Below, one piece after another: positions 20,782 through 31,457 of a DNA stretch of 64,000 nt (position 1 is the stretch's first letter; every line of letters begins with the position of its first letter). A program made the translations under genes and the position numbers. This DNA comes from Massospora cicadina (taxonomy: Eukaryota > Entomophthoromycota > Entomophthoromycetes > Entomophthorales > Entomophthoraceae): assembly GCA_022478985.1 (NCBI GenBank), contig JAKSZP010010594.1, positions 1 to 64,000 on the forward strand, read 5' to 3'. The notes beneath the pieces are model-generated. The model worked only from the letters and a program-made list of their open reading frames with translations, searched no databases and was not told the origin of the DNA.

Positions 20782-22470
20782 CTACTAACAGTTCCAGAAA
20801 GGATTGCTTCCAGTTCCAGATGGTTTGTGATTCATATTCCCACTTTGAGCCATTCTTTTTTTTCAGGTCCATAGTCATGACCCCTTTCATCGCTGTTGCC
20901 ACCTGTAGTGAGATCTCATGTTCCATCCATGGTTGGGTCGACATGGGGTGAACCCCAATGCTCCAGTCTGTGGCTTCAGCTAATGTGCGACGTTGTGCCA
21001 GAGCTTCAATTTCTCTTAGTGAGAGGCCAGCCTTGTAGAGTTTCATGGATCGGTTTTGTACTCCCAGCTCCACCCACTCTCAAACTTGATTGATACTGGC
21101 CCCCACACAGAACCAGTATTTCATTTCCAATGGGGTAAATTTATTGGCGGACCAGTTAATAGCCTCTTTTGGTGACCAATCTAGGAAGGGTCCCCACTCC
21201 ACCGCCTTCTTCTTTGTCCACCCACCTTCATCAGGTTAGATGCAGCGGCCAGTGGTATACAGGTGTATGCACAGTGTAAGTCCTTGGTGGCCTTGAACCC
21301 AGCCACAATCTATGTCAGTGCCTCCTCTGGGAGAATATGGTTTTATACCATTCCAGCGTGGTGTCAACTGGAATAATATGCCAGGTCCATTTGAGGGTGG
21401 TCAAAACGTTCAGGAACCATTTTGTGTAATCAAATAGTTGCATTGGAGTCAGTCCCAAGCTCCCAATGGCTTGGGAAAATCTCGCTGATATACTGGTCTT
21501 GTTATATTCTATCGCATCTAGGAGGTCAATACCAGCTTCCATACAAGCCTTTTCAACTGGTGGCTTCGAGTTTTCTCAAACTGCAGCTTCAATCACTTTA
21601 TGCTCAAGGGGGAGTTTCATCCATTCAAGTGCACCTTTGGTTTAGATTCATGACGACTTGAAGAACACCGCCATTTTGAGCAATATTTGGGTGTCAAGCC
21701 AGCGTTTGGCTCCCCCAGTAAAAAACTCGTGATCCTTCCAGATGATCACAATGGCTAGTGTGATGTTTTTGGAGACCTATTGTGTCGCTGTTAAATACAG
21801 GAACTGTAGGGCCTCCAATTGCTTGATTTTGTGAGATGACATACCGCAGTGCACCAAAATGTCCTTCTGGATGTGGGTGTAATTTACTGGAGCCTTGGTC
21901 ACTGACTTGACTGCTGTCAGGGTTTTGGCCCCTTCTAGTTGTACTTTTACTTTTTGATGAACTTTTGTGGATGTCTGATCCTTTAGATTTGGTTCCCAAT
22001 ACTCCCTCATCCCCATCATGGATGGTCCCCGATGGTTTGCTCTGGCTCACTGATCAATTCTGGGCTGTTTTGCCCCACTGTCAACTTGGATTTGTCAGAG
22101 ATCGTCCCTGATATTTCAGCAGGAATTGTCCCAAATGGTTGGCTCAGTTTACTGGTTCAATCATGGTCAGGGATCATCCTCCCATTAACTGATTATTGTC
22201 AGGACTGGTCCCTGACATATTTTTTGAGTGATTGATTTGAGCGTTGGCGGAGGATTTCTCCATCCCACTCAAAAACATTTTTTGATGTTTTCCAGATGAA
22301 CTGGGATCTTGGATCTCGCTGATCAAATTGGATTTGGTATCTAATCCAACCAAAAATCATTGGGATTTTTTGGTTTTTGAAAAAGTTTTTTTAACTGAGA
22401 GGTCCTGATACCCTCTACTGATTGATGTTTGGTTGGGGGATATCCCTGATGCCGCTGTTCTCAGAATTGC
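20782..22470 (-). pseudogene. LINE ORF1, N-terminal part
   Basis: Minus-strand frames at 22019-21777, 21542-21315 and 21073-20771 are collinear pieces of one protein of unknown fold. They include TLTAVKSVTKAPVNYTHIQK, a hydrophobic LTPMQLFDYTKWFLNVLTTL stretch and a Trp-rich end. It is assigned to the LINE only because it runs into the ORF1 part left of the inserted LTR, across the target duplication GGTAG/GGTGG. It could instead belong to a separate older element. Confidence 0.4.
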
Positions 22471-22880
22471 TTCATGCTCCCTGAGGGTGGCGTTGATCAG
22501 CTGTTTTTGTCATAAATTAATCCTGGGGAGTCAGTTGCATTTACAACGCTTGTCGCTGGATTTTTTGGTTTTTGGTTATATTTAAGCATTTTTTGGTTTT
22601 TTATATTTCTGATTTGTCATATGTCAATCAGTTATTAGTCAAGCCTGTACCATTATCAGTTGAGCGGAGGCAATTATTTTCAGGAAGTCATACATATGGT
22701 GCGTCCATCTTGGCGTACTTATTTATTAAGTTCATATTTGGGGCAAGCAAGCCGTCCGTTTCTTTGTGCTTTGCACAGATGGATGGAAAGACCTACTTAC
22801 GCTAAGTAGTATGGCCATGGGGTACTGCTCTATAGGTGCAGCACTTCACTGGCATGCGGATGTTTTCTCTAGACTTTTAC
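22471..22880. other. unassigned sequence between LINE and SINE2 copy B
   Basis: Short frames only (the longest is 22572-22805, plus) with no recognisable motif. It could hold the LINE 5' untranslated region. Confidence 0.3.
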
Positions 22881-23009
22881 TAATCAAACAACTTTAATAT
22901 AATAATTGTACAGGTGTGTACAACTATACCTGGTATAAGTTTTCACTGATTCAATTATATTAAATCTATTATATAAAAAATAGTTCTCATTATCATGTCT
23001 TCTAAACTG

Positions 23010-23115
23010 ACCAAGTGTAGTTGCACACACCTGTAACCACAAGCTAAGGTGGTATAAAAATTCTATACCAGGTTTAAACACTGTATGGCTAGGATAAACA
23101 TTGTTTCCTCCATAC
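23010..23115 (+). repeat. tRNA-derived SINE-like unit (SINE2, copy B)
   Basis: Inverted relative to copy A at 13091-13190. A-box-like AAGCTAAGGTGG at 23041-23052 and B-box-like GGTTTAAAC at 23071-23079. The shared part includes the block that reads TGTAACCACAAGCTAA. Confidence 0.65.
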
Positions 23116-23466
23116 TCTCTGATTTTATTTAAGTAATAAATATAGTTAAAAAAGGAATATTTGGGTGGTTGTCATACAGGGTTGTTCCTGCAACTGCTAA
23201 ATCTTATAAAATATTGCCTAAACTAAATTTGCTAGGAATATATAGATCTTGTAAAGATCTTATTTCATAGGCACTAAAAAGCACTTTAAAAGATATTTAT
23301 CTTTTTATATATAACATAACATTTTAATTTCAAAGTAAAAACTTCTATTAATAGTTAAATTTTTTCTTATAGTATTTTTCCACATTTTAAAATCTTGTTT
23401 CCTGTATAACAATAAGTGCTAAATTCCTTTATACTTAATATATTATGTATATAGTATTTAGATAGG

Positions 23467-23519
23467 ATTTTATAGTACTAGTGGTGCCCAACCCAAAAAG
23501 GGGAGCCGCCACGCATCCA
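23467..23519 (-). repeat. 53-bp SINE-like mini-insert, copy 1
   Basis: A 53-bp unit between perfect 12-bp direct repeats TATTTAGATAGG (23455-23466 and 23520-23531). Read on the minus strand it begins GGATGCGTGG and ends in CTAGTACTATAAAAT, an A-rich tail. Copies 2 (26420-26465) and 3 (27427-27451) lie inside E3 on the plus strand. Long target repeats plus an A-rich end fit LINE-driven retroposition. Confidence 0.6.
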
Positions 23520-23683
23520 TATTTAGATAGGCTTCTGCTTCAGATGATAAACCCTTCTGCTATCACACAAATTTTCAAATCCTATATTTACTAGTGTCTT
23601 CTATGCTATAAATAAAAAGCTATAAAATATCTATAATTCTCATAACTGTTAGTTTAAAACTTAGCATTGTATTCCTAGAGCTA

Positions 23684-24249
23684 TGTCACAAATCTGATAT
23701 GAGTGGATGATAAGCCCTAAGTGGTTATGGCGGAATATGTAGAATCCACCAATCATAAAAAGTGTTACAATGCTTGGAGCACATTAGGATGAGGCAATAT
23801 TGGGTCATGATGAATGGTTATTGAATTTCTTCCAAGTGAGGCGATTAGGAGATATTGATGCATAATGATTAATTGGTAAAGCACCTCAAGCTAGGCAATA
23901 GTGAATTTAGTGAATTAAGACTCTGCAAGAACCAATGAGATACTGTGGAACTGAATTACTAAGCTGGGGAAATAGTATCATCTGAAATCGCTGAGATATA
24001 AGCAAGATTAGGTGATTGAGGAAGGAGGAATGTTAGTATTTTAAAGGGAGCGGAGCAGCGAGAATCCATAAAATTTATTATAATAAAATAAAGAAGTGTT
24101 GTCAGGGCCATTGCTCTATATTATGTATTCTTTCATTAAGTGTGTTTAAGGACCAACAATCTCCATATTGTCCATTCTATTGCTCAGTGGGATTGACCCT
24201 ATGAAAAAACCGTGTGGCATATCTTAACAATTCCGCCAAAGTTATAACA
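23684..24249 (+). repeat. E2 5' LTR
   Basis: Begins TGTCACAAATCTGATATGAG and ends TTATAACA. It aligns with 35719-36289 and, more distantly, with the E1 LTRs (shared start and the TTGCTCAGTGG stretch near the end). Confidence 0.9.
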
Positions 24250-24250
24250 G

Positions 24251-24268
24251 TGGTGCTCACTACAATGG
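24251..24268 (+). other. E2 primer binding site
   Basis: TGGTGCTCACTACAATGG begins one base after the LTR, exactly as in E1. Confidence 0.75.
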
Positions 24269-24316
24269 GCCCATTGATCAATCACAAAACAAGTTGAAAT
24301 TCTTCAGTTGCTGTCC

Positions 24317-24912
24317 ATGTCATATCTAGCTTGCTTCGCCAGGTGATCTGCACAACTCATCGCCACAGTAGAAATGCAGAGCTCAAACTTGCCTTGGATG
24401 CTGTGAGCAAATGGCAAGAGGAGCTTTTGCAGAAAGTTTTTATCAACAAGCTGCCTCCGTTGATTGTGATGGGAACATTCTTGGATTCTTTAAGAGATTT
24501 GAGTTTGCAAAATATGTAGCTTCAGATTGGCATAAAGCAAAATTGTTAATATTCACTTTGGATATGGGAAGCACTGACCAAGTTACTTGTTATCTTCCAA
24601 ACATCTCTGTTAACTATCAAGAAGTGAAGGAAAATGTGTTGAGGTTGTTTGGAGGAACTGCAAAGATGGTGCAGCAGAAGTCAGAGTTCTTGACCACTGG
24701 GTTTCAGTGTAACGAGACCCTGACCACATTTGCTGATAGATTTATTGTGAAAGCTCATGCGTTAATCAGGGCAGGGACTTTATCTGAATCTGATATATGC
24801 ATAGTATTGACCTCTGCTGTGAATTTATACCATAACCTTTTCAAAGTCATGGCTCCATATTAGGGAAAGACATACCCTTGCTTAAACTCAACAAATTTTG
24901 TGTCATCTATCA
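24317..24912 (+). pseudogene. E2 gag, 5' part
   Basis: The ATG at 24317 aligns with the E1 gag ATG (3471). The capsid-like part at 24411-24863 (NILGFFKRFEFAKYVASDWHKA, LFGGTAKMVQQKSEFLTTGF) matches E1 Gag residue for residue over long stretches. It is cut by E3 at 24918; the rest resumes at 31458. A sizeable N-terminal part present in E1 (3716-4020) is missing. Confidence 0.85.
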
Positions 24913-24917
24913 ATTAC

Positions 24918-25254
24918 TCAAACAGTTTATTTACATTTCCAATGGGGCAGGTTTTCTCTCAAAGTTACATTGAGCAGATTCTCCAAAAAAGCGATAAATT
25001 AAATGAAGATACAGGTTATAATTCAGACTAAATTTTATTATTGAAAGGAGGGGATATTTATAGGCTTTGTACTGGCTTGTAATCTATCAGAGCGAATTAA
25101 TCTCTGCGCAATTGAATCTTCAATCAATTGATCAGGATGAGATTAATCGTCAACCTTGATAGATTGAAATATATTGCTCTCTCCCTATGATGATGCTGGG
25201 GGAATCAATGGAGTGGTTTTTTTGGAGAAAAGAGAATTTGGCAAAATTCTGACA
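24918..25254 (-). repeat. E3 3' LTR
   Basis: On the minus strand it starts TGTCAGAATTTTGCC right after the polypurine tract. It matches 31118-31452 with scattered substitutions. The outer end (TCAAACAG) has lost the usual CA. Confidence 0.85.
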
Positions 25255-25268
25255 CTTCCCCCCTCAAA
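25255..25268 (-). other. E3 polypurine tract
   Basis: The minus strand reads TTTTGAGGGGGGAAG directly before the LTR start TGTCAG. Confidence 0.75.
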
Positions 25269-25269
25269 A

Positions 25270-26560
25270 TTCAATTGCAGTGGATGGTGACTTTTTAAAA
25301 AAAGCTAGGATGAATACAATTTATCACTATACCATTATCAACATGAACAATCAAATTTCTAATCCTTTTCAAAGTATAACTTGATAGGGACCATACCAAA
25401 TAGTTCATAACTTTTCAGTTTGCTCACCAGGCCGAGAATTATAGTACATAATGTAATCCCCAATCTGGTATTCAGGTAAGGCAGCTTTATGTTGATTGCT
25501 TCCTTGAGTCTCTTTTCGAGTGGTTGTTTCAATTGATTTATGCTTGATCTTGAAAACGAATAATCTCATCAGCCAGATTCCTCATAATTAAATCAGAGTT
25601 TTCTGTGATGCTTTCCTCAAGGATTGTCTGAACACTATAAGGGACTGAAGGATCCCGCCCATATATGCACTTAAAAGGTGACATTTTGATAATGCGATGA
25701 TAGCTTATCCAATAAGCAAACAAGGCACTAGGCAAATAAAATTACAATGATTTGGGTCATTAGATGCCGTCTTCCTTAGAATTGAGACTAGGGCTCCATT
25801 AACTCGTTCAATGGCCCTGTTTGTAGATGAATTATACGGGACAAAAATTGCTGAGCAGTGTTGAATAATTTAGATAACTCCTGTATAGGTTGCGAGGTAA
25901 AGTTAGTCCCATTATCTGACATAAGGACCTTGGGACACCCATGTTGAGAAATGATATGCTGGTATAGGAATAGCGCTGTAGTCTTAGCTGAGGGGGTAGT
26001 AATGGAAATGGCCTCAACCCATATAGTTAAATGGTCAACAGCCATAATGATATACTGGTTTCAATGCAATCCCCAAGGAAAAGGACCTACAACGTCAATG
26101 CTGGCCACCTCAAAAGCTTTAGTTGGAGGAATAACTTGATGTTGAAAAGTAAGGTTAGTAGTTCCATGGCGTTTACAAATAAGACATGAGTCAAGGGTCT
26201 CTTGAATGACTTCAGTCATGTTATTCCAATAGTATCGATTCTTCAACCATTCTTGAGTCTTCTTTAAGCCACTATGACCAACTTGTTCATGACCTTCCAT
26301 TACAGCGGAAATCTAGAGTTGGGATGCAGAAAGGGCAACCATTTGATCCTAGGCTGATAAACTAGGGGCTATATTAGGAATTTTCTAATTTATGATAATC
26401 CCTTTATTTTGCAAATAAAGATGCGTGGTGGCTCCCCCTTTTGGGTTAGCCACTAGTACTAAAAAGGGGAAACCATTTGAATTTGACTTTCTTATACAAA
26501 GCTCCATCCTAAATTATAGTATCTTTGGTAATTGAATTTAGAAAGACTCAATCCTCTTCA
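25270..26560 (-). pseudogene. E3 integrase, broken
   Basis: The N-terminal zinc region has GHEQVGHSGLKKTQEW and CLICKRHG (26300-26061). The core has VASIDVVGPFPW (first Asp), AVDHLTIWVEA, KVLMSDNGTNFTS (second Asp, about 25930) and, one frame over, TNRAIERVNG (Glu, about 25800). ISYHRIIKMSPFKCIYGRDP follows at 25735-25538, and a GPY-type motif (WYGPYQV, about 25390) ends it. No chromodomain is visible. Mini-insert copy 2 lies in its N-terminal part. Confidence 0.88.
26420..26465 (+). repeat. SINE-like mini-insert, copy 2
   Basis: 46 bp, starting GATGCGTGGTGG and ending CTAGTACTAAAAA, interrupting the E3 integrase N-terminal region (on the minus strand). Matches copy 1 over nearly its full length and begins within 3 bp of the same 5' point. 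I see no clear target duplication here. Confidence 0.5.
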
Positions 26561-26569
26561 GTTTCTCAA

Positions 26570-28130
26570 TCCCACAACTCAGGTCATCTGATAAAATTAT
26601 AAAAGCGTTCTTCTTTTTCTAGTATTAAGGTCAGAATAGGCAATCTGGGCAGCCCATCAGCATCTTTATGTTGAGCACCTGAGCGATGAACAATGGAAAA
26701 ATAGTAATTTTGCAACCTTAAAGCCCAACGGTCCAACCTCCCGTCAGGATCCTTCATGTTCTGCAACCATCTTAAAGAAGTTGGTCGGTAATAACAGTGA
26801 AATTGTTACCATATAAGAAGGGATGGAAGTTATTGGTTGCTAAAATTACAGCTAAACACTCCCGCTCAGTAACACTGTAATTCCATTCAGCCTTAGACAA
26901 AGTTTTGCTATAGAAAGCGAAGGGATGATCACTCTTTTCTTTTTCACACTGGGATAAGATAGCCCAAATAGCGACACTGCTTGCATCAATATGTAAAAAG
27001 AAAGGCTTGTCAAATTGGGGATGGATTAAAACAGGTGCCTTGGTCAAGGCAGTACGCAGAAAATTGAATGAATGTTCTTGAGCTGAACCCCACTCAAAGG
27101 GAACTCCTTTCTGCAACAAGTGAAATAAGGGTTCAGCCATATCAGCAAATTTGGGTACAAATTGCCAGTAATACCCAACCATGCCAAGAAAGAATTGAAT
27201 ATCCCGCAAAGAGGTGGGAGGAGGCATTCATTGGATGTCTTGAATTTTGTCTGAGAGGGGTCAAATCCTTTTAGCTGAGACCTGATGTCCTAAAAAGTCC
27301 ATTTCATTTGAAGAATGAACGTTTGGAGGGTTTGAGTTTTAAGGAAGAGCTCCGAGTTCATTTAAAAATTTCTTTTAAATGGTCCAAATGATCGGTAAAT
27401 GTTTTGGAAAACATGGTAATATCATCGGGTAGGGACCATCTAGTACTAAAAAACATGGTAATATCATCAAGATATACCATAACACAAGTAAGCTTTAGAT
27501 CCCGTAGCATAATGTACATGGCCCTTTGGAAAGTTGCTAGAGCATTGCTTAGTCCTTGAGGCATATGAGTAGGTTTAAACAAACCTTCACTCAATATCAG
27601 GGAACACTTATCACGGTCTTCTGAGGATAGCTCAAGTTTCCAGTACCACTGGCTAAGTCCATGGCCATAAAATAGGTGGATCCATCTAACAACCTAAGAG
27701 AATCATTAATCCTAGACAAAGGATAACAATCTCATCGAGTAATAGCATTCAGTCCTCAATAATCCATAATCACTCAGTGGGAACCATCCTTTTTCTTATT
27801 TAAAAGCAACGGGGAAGCCCAAGGACTGTTGGCGGGTTTCAATAGTCCAGCCTCCAATAATTAATGCAACTACTTAGTAACCTGGGCTTCTTCCACTTTA
27901 GACTTATGATAGGGCTTTGTACGAATAGGAAGGTGGTCACTTTTTTTAATGGAGTGAATTACTCCTTTAATCTTCCCAAAATTGTAAGTGTGCTTAGCAG
28001 AAATGTTGGAATGTTCATCTAACAATTGAAGCACTTGTTTCTCCTGTTCACTAGAGAGGTGTTTCCAGATAGCAGGTCCCACAGTAAGGATTTCTTTCTC
28101 ACTTTACAACCCAAAATCTTGTAGACTTCC
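26570..28130 (-). pseudogene. E3 reverse transcriptase and RNase H, broken
   Basis: RT starts with KSKVEEAQV (about 27890), then NSPWASPLLLNKKKDGSH and MDYGGLNAIT. A stop-bearing stretch leads to GLFKPTHMPQGLSNALATFQ (27594 downward) and the catalytic loop VYLDDITMF with YLDD at 27474-27463. A 42-bp in-frame insertion then repeats DDITMF. RNase H runs 27227-26772 (FFLHIDASSVAIWAILSQ, WNYSVTERECLAVI, VITDQ) and 26766-26584 (RLDRWALRLQNYYFSIVHRS, HKDADGLPRL). Both activities are recognisable, but stops break the frame. Confidence 0.9.
27410..27468 (+). repeat. mini-insert copy 3 with 17-bp target duplication, in the RT active site
   Basis: AACATGGTAATATCATC occurs at 27410-27426 and again at 27452-27468, flanking a 25-bp insert (27427-27451) that begins GGGTAGGG and ends CTAGTACTAAAA. 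The insert matches the 3' half of mini-insert copies 1 and 2. The total gain is 42 bp, so the RT frame is kept and DDITMF is duplicated. Confidence 0.65.
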
Positions 28131-28599
28131 AAAGGGTTTAACATCATAAATCCGAGATAAGGGCAGTAACTTGACATAAGCAATCTGATGCTCTCAATCT
28201 ACCAATTTTGGCTCATTGGTAAGGTTCTCCATTAAGACAGATATCTATCTAAAAAAAGCATAATCCAATACTTCAGGACAAGGCAAGAGTTCTTTAGAAG
28301 AAGGGTTGAAAATGCCTTAAACATGTAACAAATGTCCTTTGGGAATCAAAATGTGCAAAGAAGTATTAACAATTACTTGTGATTTTGGTTGAATAACTAA
28401 GTTTTTTGGGGGTAGAAAATAAGCATCCCCTCTTCAATATCAGCCAATATAGGGGGTAATTTTACGTGAGAATCTCCAATGTGATATTGAAGTGAATAAG
28501 ATACTTTGGTTCCTTCTAGCAGACATAACTGACGTCATGTAGAATCATGATCAGATAAAAGTAAGGGAACTCTATACCCCAAGAGAGATAATGAAGAGT

Positions 28600-28900
28600 T
28601 GGGTTAATTAATAATTCCATCAAATTCTTGTAAAAATTGAGTCCCCAAAAGTAGGTCATAACTTGAGTTATTGAGTACAATGGAAGGGATTGTAAAAGTT
28701 ATTTTTCATTTTTCAGGGGAAGGGACAAAAAAGCTCCAATTGACCGAGTACTCTGAGTTCTAGCCATGCCATATTCTTCAAAGTGAGAAATATCAGGTTT
28801 TAATTGATCCACTTGATGAATTTTGATGAAACAACATTCACTGGAGATCCGTATCTATGATAACTTTGGCATTGATTTGATTCACTTGGAAGTCAATACA
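28600..28900 (-). pseudogene. E3 aspartic protease, broken
   Basis: The minus-strand frame reads NAKVIIDTD followed by VNVVSSKF one frame over, the retropepsin active site with the Gly after Asp-Thr replaced. The second half near 28640 has a DLLLG-like stretch. Length is near the usual 100 residues. Confidence 0.65.
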
Positions 28901-29059
28901 GGTAATATGCTTCCAAACTGAGAGGATAAAGCCAACAAGGAGGGCAAGAAAAGAATAATGTTCATCTTTAATATACTGGACTGTGCTTTGATGTTCTGAC
29001 TGCACAATCATATCATTATTGAGGTGGAGAATTTTATTAGGCTTATATCTTTTCTTCTT

Positions 29060-31056
29060 CTCATCCGCTTATTTTTTAAACAATTATCCACAGTATGAAA
29101 CTATTGATGACAATAGTTACACTGAATTGCCCTAGTATTCTCAGGCATAGCATAAATTTTGGGGCGACTAGGTCTAGGAGACTCATAAACTTGGGTTTTT
29201 GAAGAATTGAGGAGGCAATTCCAATAAGGCCTCCTTAATGTCCAGGATACTTTGGGAATTCTTTTTTACACTGATTAGATAAACTTGCACTTGCGTTCTG
29301 GAAGAAAAAGCTGACATAACAGCCATAAGTTCATCATTAAATTTAACTTACCACAAGCCACTAGAGTCTGAGCTTCCCAATAAACCCATGAGTAAAATAC
29401 TAGATGAATTCATTTTGGTAGGGCTGTATATCCTCAAGAGCCTGTTTTTGAGAGGATAGAGCTTGCTCACTCCCAAATTCTTTGATTAACGCTTCCTTCA
29501 CTTGAGACCAGATAGAGCAAGTCATCAAGTGGGTACCATAATATCCTGGGCCAAAAAGTAAGGCAATTTGTCAAATAGTTCATCTTTTGGTGGTCCATAG
29601 CCTCACTTAGCGCCTTTTCATAAAGATAGAGAAAGGAAATAATGCTGCCTTCCCCTGGGGAGTACTTGTCCTTAAATACCGGTTTGAAACTCATGGGTAA
29701 TTAGTGGTCAAAACATGCACTCCAGGTTGTTCAGATTGAGTTGAAACATAAGAGTTGGAATCTGATGCTTGGGAGGAAAATTGAGGATAAGTACTAGTGG
29801 CTTCAGGACGAATTTCACTAATCCAATGGTTTAGATCAGAAAGCCCCACTTTCTCATCTAATTGGCGAGATAGCTCAAAAAGCTGTTCCTGCTGTGCATT
29901 ATACTTGAGTTCCAATCTCTCAATCTTCGCTTGGAGCATATCTCCTTTAGATTCACAAGCATGGAGCAGGATATCAGTGTATTTTGCCCATTTACCAAAA
30001 TATTATTAATTCATCAGATAAAGACTGAAGTAACAAGAGGGATTGACTGATACCTCATCAGGGGTTAAGTCACACTCTTTGGCCAATTTATAGAGTTGTT
30101 CATGCAAACGGCCCATCATACTCAAGAGAGAGTCGATTTGTTAGAGGGATCCTGAATGCCCATCATCACCCGTGGGTCCCCAGGATCCTTCCACGCCTGG
30201 TGGTCCATGAGGCCCTACATTCCTGGGGGGCCATGAGGTTCATCAGCACCGGGTGGTCCACGTGATCCTTCATCCCCTAGTGGCCCATGAGGTCCTTCAA
30301 CCCTCGGGGGACCCATAGCTCCATTAGTTCTACCTAACTCATTAATCCAGAATTGAATTCCTGAGTACAGCTGCTCCAATTGAAAGAGACGGGTTCTAAT
30401 TTCCTCCTCCATTGATTATGTACGCTCAGAGAGTTGGGCAATACCCTATCTCTATTCTCTCTGAATATCCTGAACTTTCTTCATAAACTGTATATCAACA
30501 AAACCAGACATCCCAATATCAAGCTGAATAAGCTGTTGATAAATTTTGTTGTGAAGGTTAAACTAATGATGGCATCGTGATTATCTTGGCTAAACTCAGA
30601 GGCAGATTTAAAAAATTTGGAAACATGATTATTTAAGGACTGAGGTCCATCTAGTAAATTGAGCATTCCTTGATGATGCATGCCCACTACAGGTAATAAA
30701 TGGTATAAGGTTGGGTGTGTTAACTGGTCAAGCATTGTTTGGGGCCAATTACTGAAATTTGGAAGGTTTGAAACACTTCCTGCAAAATGAAGGGTACAGC
30801 ATTAGATCTAGATTGGGTAGAATAAATTTCATTGATTAAGAACCTTCAAGCAGTTGATTGATAATATTTCAAAAACCTCAGAGGGTAAAAGAAGGTCTGA
30901 GGTAAAGCTTAGGTTAGGACCATAAAATTCCAAGTTGTCATGAAATTCCAACGTGGAGGGTAATGTTGGGATAGGGGTTTCAGTTAAACGAACCCATCAT
31001 AATATACGTCCTTGCTCATGGTCTTGAGCTTCTTCAGGCAAAAAATGAGAATCCAT
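29060..31056 (-). pseudogene. E3 gag with collagen-like tract, broken
   Basis: The ATG at 31056-31054 (MDSHFLPEEAQDHEQG) lies about 40 bp after the PBS. From the N-terminus: a variable region, a Leu/Glu-rich helical part (30412 downward, EEEIRTRLFQLEQLYSGIQF), about 20 Gly-X-Y triplets (30322-30144), a second coiled-coil-like segment (29939-29691, LQAKIERLELKYNAQQEQLF), a capsid-like part (29694-29467) and a CCHC knuckle with an internal stop (29121-29080, CNYC-HQ-stop-F-H-TVDN-C). Frameshifts and stops separate the parts. Confidence 0.85.
30144..30322 (-). other. collagen-like Gly-X-Y tract in E3 gag
   Basis: About 20 consecutive triplets can be read: GAMGPP, RVE, GPHGPLGDEGSRGPPGAD, EPH, GPP, GM, then after a one-base shift GPHGPPGVEGSWGPTGDD, GHS, GSL. 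Only two triplets lack Gly (Arg and Glu, each one G-to-A change away). The X position is mostly Pro. Collagen-like repeats of this kind trimerise in other proteins; here they sit between two coiled-coil-like segments. Confidence 0.85.
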
Positions 31057-31096
31057 GGTACTGATGTATGTTTTCACTGGTGCGTAACTCAGAGTA

Positions 31097-31114
31097 CCCC
31101 TGTAGTGAGCACCA
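31097..31114 (-). other. E3 primer binding site
   Basis: The minus strand reads TGGTGCTCACTACAGGGG, three bases inside the 5' LTR. This is the consensus form of the site shared by the LTR elements in this window. Confidence 0.75.
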
Positions 31115-31117
31115 GTC

Positions 31118-31452
31118 TGGAAGTTTTTAATTACACTTCCAATGGGGCAGGTTTTCTCTTGAAGTTACACTGAGAGAATTCTCCAAAAAAGTGATAAATT
31201 TAAATGAAAATACAGGTTATAATTTGACCTTATTTTTATTATTGAAAAGTGGGGATATTTATAGGCTTCATAACGGCTCACAAACTATCAGAGTGAATTA
31301 ATCTCTGCGCGATCAAATCTTCAATCAATTGATCAAAATGAGATAATCGTTAGCCTTGATAAATTGAGATATATTGCTCTCTCCTTCCATTGATGCCAGG
31401 GAATCAATGGAGTGGAATTTTGAAGACAAGAGAATTCAGCGAAATACTGACA
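31118..31452 (-). repeat. E3 5' LTR
   Basis: On the plus strand it runs TGGAAG to CTGACA, so on the minus strand TGTCAG to CTTCCA, with TG/CA ends. It matches 24918-25254. Confidence 0.88.
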
Positions 31453-31457
31453 GTTAC

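Larger units (their letters stand above)
13380..22470 (-). mobile_element. LINE (non-LTR retrotransposon), old copy split by an LTR insertion
   Basis: Reading right to left: unrecognised ORF1 N-terminal part (22470-20782), LTR-only insertion (20776-18987), ORF1 C-terminal part with a CCHC knuckle (18980-17700), endonuclease (16990-16290), reverse transcriptase (15900-14450) and C-terminal domain to about 13390. The order is that of LINEs with an APE-like endonuclease. It is heavily interrupted, and catalytic residues of RT are changed. I could not define the 5' end, poly(A) end or target duplication. Confidence 0.8.
24918..31452 (-). mobile_element. E3: full-length Ty3/gypsy element nested in E2 gag
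   Basis: Minus-strand element with 335-337-bp LTRs (24918-25254 and 31118-31452). The E2 gag resumes on either side, and the flanks ATTAC (24913-24917) and GTTAC (31453-31457) form a target duplication with one mismatch. Order from right to left: LTR, PBS (31114-31097), gag, protease, RT, RNase H, integrase, polypurine tract, LTR. It is the best preserved pol here (YLDD kept, all three integrase acidic residues readable), but stops and frameshifts are present and the RT loop carries an insertion. Confidence 0.93.
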
